A stretch of 64,000 bases of DNA from Pseudolysinimonas_A sp039912695 (lineage in GTDB: Bacteria; Actinomycetota; Actinomycetes; Actinomycetales; Microbacteriaceae), in contig NZ_JBDSPJ010000014.1 in the NCBI RefSeq assembly GCF_039912695.1, positions 62,001 through 126,000 of the forward strand. Reading direction: 5' to 3'. Positions within the stretch are counted from its first letter, which is position 1. Each line of letters opens with the position of its first letter. Positions 62,149 through 64,000 of this stretch are shown here, in pieces. The position numbers and the translations under genes were made by a program. Under the pieces are notes generated by a model. The model did no database searches. It was given only the letters and a program-made list of their open reading frames with translations, and was not told where the DNA came from.

Positions 62149-63013
62149 CAAGTTCCTCCCGAAGTATTGGGGTGAGCAGGCGCGCTGAGGCGAAGTCGAG
62201 GTCGTCGCCTTCGCCGTCGACGACCATGAGCCGCGACGCGGGGTCGTGGATGTCGGCCAGGTCGAGTGCCTCGAGCAGCTCGGGTGTCGTCAGCCCGGCA
62301 TCGCGGAGAGCATCCAACTCGTCAAGGTTGAGTCCCAGTGGTGTCGGGCCGTTGCCCATGTCGGTGCCGTAACGGAGGCGTCCCCCTGCCGCCCGGAACG
62401 CGGTGACGTTCTCGACGGCGACCCCGCGTTCGGTCGACGCGGCGGGATGGATCGCGAGGGTCGAAATCCAGGTGACGCGGGCGGCGTGCTCGGCGATTTC
62501 GTCCGCGGAGAGGAGCTCGCTGAAGGGTGCGTGCGCGAGGTACGTCGCCCCGGCCTCGAGTGCTCGCCCCGCCTCACCCGGCCCTTCGACGTGGACGACC
62601 GTCGGGAGCCCCCGCGCATCGGCGCGCGTCACGATCGCGGCCAGCAGTTCAGCGGTGAAAGTCGGACCCGCGACCGCGTTGCTCGCGATCTTCACCAGCG
62701 TGACCCCGGCATCCGCCAGTTCATCGACTACCCGGCCGGCCTCCGCAGCGTCGGGGATCTCGCGCACCCACGACGGGTCCGCCCAGTCACGGTCCGAGGG
62801 GTACCCGCCGACCGGGGTGAGGAACGGTCCGGCGAACTCGACACGCAGAGGAGGGATGCCGGCGTCCCCGTGAATGAGCCGAGGTGCTGACAGCGATCCG
62901 CCGAGATCCACGACACGACCGAGAACCGAGTGCGCGACGGGGTCCCGATCGACGAGACCCAGGTGCACGTGCGCGTCGGTGGGCGCACCGAGGATGGCGA
63001 AGGCGCGGGTCAC
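62132..63013 (-). CDS. Amidohydrolase family protein coupled to kynureninase
   Basis: About 293 residues with DAHVHLGLVDRD (metal HxH), LPTVVHVEGPGEAGRA and LRYGTDMGNGPTPLG, a small amidohydrolase-fold enzyme. The substrate is unknown; a formyl- or acyl-kynurenine-like amide is an inference from overlap with kynU (17 bp). The start is a GTG at 63013; another GTG at 63040 would add nine residues. Confidence 0.78.
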   Translation of the reverse strand: MTRAFAILGAPTDAHVHLGLVDRDPVAHSVLGRVVDLGGSLSAPRLIHGDAGIPPLRVEFAGPFLTPVGGYPSDRDWADPSWVREIPDAAEAGRVVDELADAGVTLVKIASNAVAGPTFTAELLAAIVTRADARGLPTVVHVEGPGEAGRALEAGATYLAHAPFSELLSADEIAEHAARVTWISTLAIHPAASTERGVAVENVTAFRAAGGRLRYGTDMGNGPTPLGLNLDELDALRDAGLTTPELLEALDLADIHDPASRLMVVDGEGDDLDFASARLLTPILREELDVRSS

Positions 63014-63044
63014 GGTCCCATTCTCAGGGGGTTGCGACACCGGC

Positions 63045-63740
63045 TCAGGATGCGGGGTTGAAGCGGAACGCGATCTCGTTGCCGTCGGCGGTGACCACGA
63101 GGTCGAATCTGTGCCCGAAGTAGATCGACGATCCTGCCTTCGTGGTGACGGTCACGATGCTCTCCGTCGCGACGGCGCTCAGGACGGTGTTGGTTTGCAG
63201 GTCGGCGGTGGAAGCCGTGGTCGACCAGGTCACGATCAGTCCGGCGTTTGTCGTGAGGTGGTTCTCGATGATGGTCGTGTTGCCGTCCGCATCCCGAAAT
63301 GACAAGAATGTCGCCGAGAAGGTGCCCACCGGGTCGCCGTTCGCGTCGAGCAAGGCGGTCGTGCCGGCCAGGTAGCGAGATGCGATCGTCGTGCTGTCGA
63401 ACGCCACGTTCGAGGTCGGGATTTGGATGAGGCTGTTGGCGAAGATGTCCAGTTGGAAGAAGTACCGGCCTCCGTCGATCGGGGGCAGGGTCGGGGCTGC
63501 GGCGCCGGCGGCACCTCGCGGCCCGGTCGCACCGGTCGCACCTGGAATTCCCGTCACCGTCACGGTAGGTGCGGGGCTGGCGGTGCCCGGGACGCCTTGC
63601 GGACCGGCGGGACCCTGCGGTCCGGCCGGCCCGGTTGCACCCTCCTGGCCGGCAAGCCCGGTCGCGATCTGGAACCCAGCGAGCACCAGCACGGCTGCGG
63701 CGAGCACGGCGAATAGCGCAACGAGCAGCCGACGGGACAT
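63045..63740 (-). CDS. Exported protein with collagen-like Gly-x-y repeats
   Basis: A 231-residue protein: an N-terminal helix (about 4-27, signal or anchor), a collagen-like stretch (about 32-85, GATGPAGPQGPAGPQG and GATGATGPRGAAGA) split by a Thr/Val/Pro segment, and a C-terminal domain of about 140 residues of unknown fold. Collagen-like repeats form trimeric stalks in bacterial surface proteins. It is divergent from the PadR gene. Confidence 0.8.
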   Translation of the reverse strand: MSRRLLVALFAVLAAAVLVLAGFQIATGLAGQEGATGPAGPQGPAGPQGVPGTASPAPTVTVTGIPGATGATGPRGAAGAAAPTLPPIDGGRYFFQLDIFANSLIQIPTSNVAFDSTTIASRYLAGTTALLDANGDPVGTFSATFLSFRDADGNTTIIENHLTTNAGLIVTWSTTASTADLQTNTVLSAVATESIVTVTTKAGSSIYFGHRFDLVVTADGNEIAFRFNPAS

Positions 63741-63796
63741 GCCCTCAATATAGAGGCCCGTCCACGCCGCGGAGCCCTAGATAGAGCCCCATCTGA

Positions 63797-63819
63797 ACGA
63801 TGTATCGTTAAGTATCGTT
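63797..63819. promoter_or_regulatory. Candidate operator upstream of the PadR gene
   Basis: ACGAT-GT-ATCGT (63797-63808) is an inverted repeat, and TATCGTT occurs at 63803-63809 and again at 63813-63819, ten bases apart. The site lies just upstream of the PadR ribosome-binding site, suggesting autoregulation. Confidence 0.6.
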
Positions 63820-63846
63820 CGCGCATCGCGAACCAAGGAGGATGTC

Positions 63847-64000
63847 ATGGCCGAGTCATACGCAGGCAGTCCGTTCGCGGGAGCGGCGACGGGTCTCTGG
63901 GACACCCTGAACCAGTTGCGCGGGTCGTTCGAACAGAAGATCGGCACCCGCATGGGTCGCGGCGATGTGCGGGCTGCCGTGCTCGCGATCCTCGTCGAAG
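63847..64000 (+). CDS. PadR-family regulator, N-terminal part (runs off the window)
   Basis: The first 51 codons are present, preceded by an ideal AAGGAGG site five bases before the ATG. FEQKIGTRMGRGDVRAAVLA leads into the start of a PadR winged helix (the usual RGDVRAAILALL opening). PadR proteins are small repressors, often of efflux or stress genes. Only the very start is visible, so the family is likely but not certain. Confidence 0.7.
   Translation, partial: MAESYAGSPFAGAATGLWDTLNQLRGSFEQKIGTRMGRGDVRAAVLAILVE

Overview
The window is high-GC actinobacterial DNA and most likely chromosomal DNA of a member of the Microbacteriaceae. The evidence is the gene content: a ftsH-folEPBK-DUF3180-PH-PH-panC-lysS block, LppM-like and DUF4287 proteins, an F420-dependent glucose-6-phosphate dehydrogenase and a LAxTG-type wall-anchored protein. 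GTG starts, ATGA/GTGA gene overlaps and a striking excess of GGATGC/GCATCC fit the same picture. The family is inferred by recognition; no search was run.

Layout. 1-1.55 kb: the start of a ferric-reductase-like membrane oxidoreductase, a VIT/CCC1 transporter and a Glu-Asp-Phe tRNA cluster. 1.8-5.1 kb: two secreted peptidoglycan hydrolases (M23, NlpC/P60) with related coiled-coil halves, and a lipoprotein. 5.2-17.8 kb: housekeeping genes ppa, tilS, hpt, ftsH, the folate genes folE-folP-folB-folK in an overlapping run, DUF3180, two PH-domain membrane proteins, a DUF2520-like Rossmann protein, panC, lysS and three tiny membrane proteins. 17.7-22.9 kb: an LppM-like lipoprotein, then a hexuronate operon (uxaC, fructuronate reductase, ManD-type mannonate dehydratase). 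22.9-27.2 kb: pirin, DUF4287, a kinase plus class-III PLP enzyme operon, and a PIN-toxin/antitoxin pair divergent from clpC. 27.2-38.4 kb: clpC, then a TetR-flanked catabolic cluster of APC permease, amidohydrolase, a 982-residue kinase/PLP-enzyme fusion, an SDR and a Gfo/Idh oxidoreductase. 38.4-44.7 kb: a kinase-like protein, a GNAT, two LLM-family enzymes (one is Fgd), lgt and radA. 44.7-50.7 kb: a LAxTG surface protein, a two-component system and two low-complexity exported or membrane proteins.

50.77-57.2 kb, starting at a tRNA-Ser gene, looks like a decaying sugar-catabolism island. It holds an orphan ABC permease, a headless LacI regulator joined head-to-head to a headless GH42 beta-galactosidase, an aldo/keto reductase with an internal deletion, and a dehydratase with a one-base frameshift, followed by an intact lactonase-like hydrolase and an SDR. 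Together these are the four enzyme types of the oxidative L-fucose-like pathway. 57.3-60.6 kb is a TetX-like monooxygenase/MFS/TetR module with a perfect 17-bp operator candidate. 60.6-64 kb: DUF2277, kynureninase with an amidohydrolase, a collagen-like protein and the start of a PadR regulator.

The most interesting signals are the split and fused versions of one kinase/PLP-enzyme pair within 12 kb, the catabolic cluster around the fusion, the fossil sugar locus next to tRNA-Ser, the palindromic operators of the toxin-antitoxin and TetR modules, and the over-used GGATGC hexamer.
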